From Peptococcaceae bacterium (lineage in GTDB: Bacteria; Bacillota; Peptococcia; DRI-13; UBA5745): a DNA stretch of 7,131 bases. A model generated the notes under the pieces. It made no database searches. It saw nothing but the letters and a program-made list of their open reading frames with translations, and was not told the DNA's origin. Position numbers and translations under genes: made by a program. Below, one piece after another: positions 5,678 through 7,131 of the stretch (its first letter is position 1; every line of letters begins with the position of its first letter). The stretch lies in NCBI GenBank assembly GCA_031264885.1, contig JAISDM010000294.1, forward strand, positions 1 to 7,131. Reading direction: 5' to 3'.

Positions 5678-6679
5678 TCACACGCCCGCCGCGGTGAACC
5701 GTTTGAGGCCGAACCGGTACAGAAGCTCAGACAAAACCAAAGCCGTAGCCGTGTAGACAGCTTGTACGCAGACGATTTGGGGAATACCCATGGAGAACGT
5801 TCCCAGGCGGTACGTTCCGGTATAGACCATGCTGGGCACATAGGCCGTAAATTGAAACGGCAGAAAAAAGAGAATTCGCTGGAGCGCGTCCGGCAGAAGC
5901 AGCAAAGGGAACAAGGCGCCGGAGCATACACTGGTCAGCAGCTTGATCACCGAGCGCAGCCCGTCCGTCCGAACCAGCCAGAAGGCGGCGATGCCGATGG
6001 AATAATTGACGGTAAAAACCATGATGTAAGACAGGGCTACGGAAACCAGGAAGTACCCGCCCCGGACCGGCGCGATTTCCATATGAAAAATGAAGACAAA
6101 GATGAGCAGCGCCGGCAGAAACTCAAACAGGAGTCCCAAGGTTCTGTGGCCGAGTTTCTGGGCGAAGGCAAACAGGCGGTGATGGATGGGGCGCAGGACA
6201 AAGGTGGTGAACTTGCCTGTCCGGATCAGCATCTGTAAATTCCAGTCGGCGAAATCCATCGTCAGGTAAGAAACGAGGGTGGTGACGCCGTAATAGGTAA
6301 TCATGGCGTCCAAGCTTATGCCCCGAATCGAGTCGGTTCCGGAATAAACCGCGCGCCAGATGCAGATTTGCGTCAGGAAGTACGCGGGGCCGACAAATAC
6401 GGAAACAAGGGAATGAGTGCGGTAAGCGGCCCATTCCTTATAAGTGGAAGCGGCAATCGCGAGAATCACGCGGATCTTGATCCGGATTCCCGCCGCCGCG
6501 ACGGCGACAACGCCTGCGCCCACGCTCGTGCTTGTGTCTGCGCCCGTGCTTGCGACAGCGCCTGCGTTTGCAGATGCGCTCGTGTTTGCGTCTGTGTCCG
6601 CGCCTGTGGCAGCGCCCGCGCTTACGCGCCGCGGCGTTTCGACGTTTGAATTTTCACTCAAATTTGGGGACGGAGACAT
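5678..6679 (-). CDS. ABC exporter permease 2 with repetitive N-terminal extension
   Basis: A 333-residue membrane protein and likely first gene of the operon. The core from about residue 66 resembles ABC2_membrane_6 permeases: STYKEWAAYRTHSL near its start, LIRTGKFTTFVLRPIHHRLFAFAQKLG in the cytoplasmic loop and PFQFTAYVPSMVYTG towards the end, with about six hydrophobic segments. The first 65 residues are unusual: a polar start, then an Ala/Thr/Ser/Gly/Asp-rich stretch (about 21-63) with TGADT repeated at 25-29 and 45-49. Related permeases normally begin close to the core. The extension is probably translated, because GGGAGG lies 4 bases before the ATG at 6679. Its role is unknown. The protein should pair with permease 1 in the cytoplasmic membrane. 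Confidence 0.9.
   Translation of the reverse strand: MSPSPNLSENSNVETPRRVSAGAATGADTDANTSASANAGAVASTGADTSTSVGAGVVAVAAAGIRIKIRVILAIAASTYKEWAAYRTHSLVSVFVGPAYFLTQICIWRAVYSGTDSIRGISLDAMITYYGVTTLVSYLTMDFADWNLQMLIRTGKFTTFVLRPIHHRLFAFAQKLGHRTLGLLFEFLPALLIFVFIFHMEIAPVRGGYFLVSVALSYIMVFTVNYSIGIAAFWLVRTDGLRSVIKLLTSVCSGALFPLLLLPDALQRILFFLPFQFTAYVPSMVYTGTYRLGTFSMGIPQIVCVQAVYTATALVLSELLYRFGLKRFTAAGV
6524..6607. repeat. Imperfect internal repeat encoding the permease 2 extension
   Basis: GCTCGTG motifs at 6524-6530 and 6578-6584 lie 54 bp apart (18 codons), and near-identical 15-mers encoding TGADT lie at 6533-6547 and 6593-6607. The stretch is a biased mix of short GCG/TGT/GCC words with changes between copies. 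It suggests local duplication followed by drift. Confidence 0.65.
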
Positions 6680-6683
6680 GGAA

Positions 6684-6689
6684 CCTCCC
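6684..6689 (-). promoter_or_regulatory. Ribosome binding site of permease 2
   Basis: GGGAGG on the minus strand, 4 bases before the ATG at 6679. It supports translation of the low-complexity N-terminus rather than an internal start. Confidence 0.75.
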
Positions 6690-6748
6690 GCGGACGCCGG
6701 ATATGATTGGGCGGAGACGCAATCGTTCCCCGCGCGCGGCGTGTCCCC

Positions 6749-6777
6749 ATTTTATCATAAAACCCGCGCGGAAACAA
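6749..6777 (-). promoter_or_regulatory. Candidate sigma-A promoter of the ABC operon
   Basis: Minus-strand -10 TAAAAT (6749-6754, 5 of 6 consensus bases) and -35 TTGTTT (6772-6777, 3 of 6) with a 17-bp spacer. Transcription would start near 6742 and leave a leader of about 63 bases before permease 2. The weak -35 makes this tentative. Confidence 0.5.
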
Positions 6778-6800
6778 CCGCGCCGTGAATCAATTTCCAC

Positions 6801-6829
6801 TGGACAAAGCGCGGTTACAAATATAGAAT
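6801..6829 (+). promoter_or_regulatory. Candidate sigma-A promoter of the LUD-domain gene
   Basis: -35 TGGACA (6801-6806, 5 of 6) and -10 TAGAAT (6824-6829, 5 of 6) with an exact 17-bp spacer. The predicted transcription start is near 6836, giving a leader of about 38 bases to the ATG at 6874. It points away from the ABC operon promoter. Confidence 0.7.
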
Positions 6830-6837
6830 ATGGTTAG

Positions 6838-6847
6838 GTTCCGGAAC
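6838..6847. promoter_or_regulatory. 10-bp palindrome just after the LUD gene transcription start
   Basis: GTTCCGGAAC is a perfect palindrome placed at about +3 to +12 of the predicted transcript. That position suits a repressor operator, but a 10-bp palindrome can occur by chance and no second copy was seen. Confidence 0.35.
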
Positions 6848-6873
6848 AATATATTTGGCGGGAGATGGGTAAA

Positions 6874-7131
6874 ATGGACTTTAATCTGGATAACCTTAAC
6901 AAACAGTTAAATAGGAGAGGGTTCGGCTCATTCGTTTGTAATAGTAAGCAAGAAGCCGTCGATTATATTTTGCAATCGTTTCCTATAATCGGCGACATGA
7001 TTGTTGGAATGGGGAACTCATTGACCTTAGAGGCTTTGGGCATCAAAGAGATTTTAACTGAAAAAGCCTTTGCTGTATATAGCCATACTCTTGAGTCAGC
7101 AGATGATGAAACTAAGAAAGCTCTTTTAGCT
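6874..7131 (+). CDS. LUD-domain (LutC-like) protein, 3' partial
   Basis: An open frame of 86 codons runs from the ATG at 6874 to the end of the window without a stop. Residues 40-57 (GDMIVGMGNSLTLEALGI) match the glycine-rich core of LUD-domain proteins (PF02589), where a G-x-G-x-S-x-T-L-x-x-x-G pattern is typical; the preceding KQEAVDYILQSFP helix also fits. The family includes LutC of L-lactate oxidation, but many short stand-alone members in Clostridia have no known role. The full protein should be about 200 residues. GGGAG (6860-6864) lies 9 bases before the chosen ATG; an in-frame ATG at 6865 directly abuts that site and is less likely. Composition is A+T-rich compared with the ABC operon. 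It is transcribed divergently from that operon. Confidence 0.85.
   Translation, partial: MDFNLDNLNKQLNRRGFGSFVCNSKQEAVDYILQSFPIIGDMIVGMGNSLTLEALGIKEILTEKAFAVYSHTLESADDETKKALLA

Overview
The window most likely comes from a bacterium of the Bacillota, probably the class Clostridia. This is an inference: it rests on strong GGAGG-type ribosome binding sites, TATAAT-like promoters and the mix of protein families, and nothing in the window fixes the taxon. Base composition is uneven. Sample 60-base rows give about 45% G+C in the left gene (121-180), about 70% in the ABC transporter block (5221-5280) and about 37% in the last gene (7021-7080). The window therefore looks like a G+C-rich operon between two regions of lower G+C.

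Left, plus strand (1-2051): the 3' part of a RadC-family JAB/MPN-domain protein whose start lies outside the window, then a complete 470-residue AlbA_2 / histidine-kinase-like ATP-binding protein with a C-terminal winged-helix segment. Both families are common in accessory regions. The second gene carries a 12-bp tandem repeat and its inverted copy in the linker before the winged helix.

Middle, minus strand (6679 down to about 2088): an operon-like run in the order permease 2 (6679-5678), permease 1 (5638-4847), ATPase (4719-3712), cytoplasmic serine-beta-lactamase-like hydrolase (3696-2479), and a small, possibly frameshifted membrane protein (2330-2088, frame open to 2432). The two permeases and the ATPase form a complete ABC-2-type exporter. 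The hydrolase starts 15 bp after the ATPase and is probably co-transcribed, so it may act on the exporter's substrate. The junction between permease 1 and the ATPase is unusually long (127 bp) and rich in inverted repeats, including two interleaved stems that could form a pseudoknot.

Right (6680-7131): a divergent intergenic region with a candidate promoter in each direction and a 10-bp palindrome (6838-6847), then the 5' part of a plus-strand LUD-domain (LutC-like) gene that runs off the window.

No rRNA, tRNA, CRISPR array or insertion sequence was seen. Nothing proves a new system. The best candidates for a second look are the hydrolase-exporter operon, the structured permease/ATPase junction, the repeat-expanded N-terminus of permease 2, and the self-complementary linker in the AlbA_2 gene.
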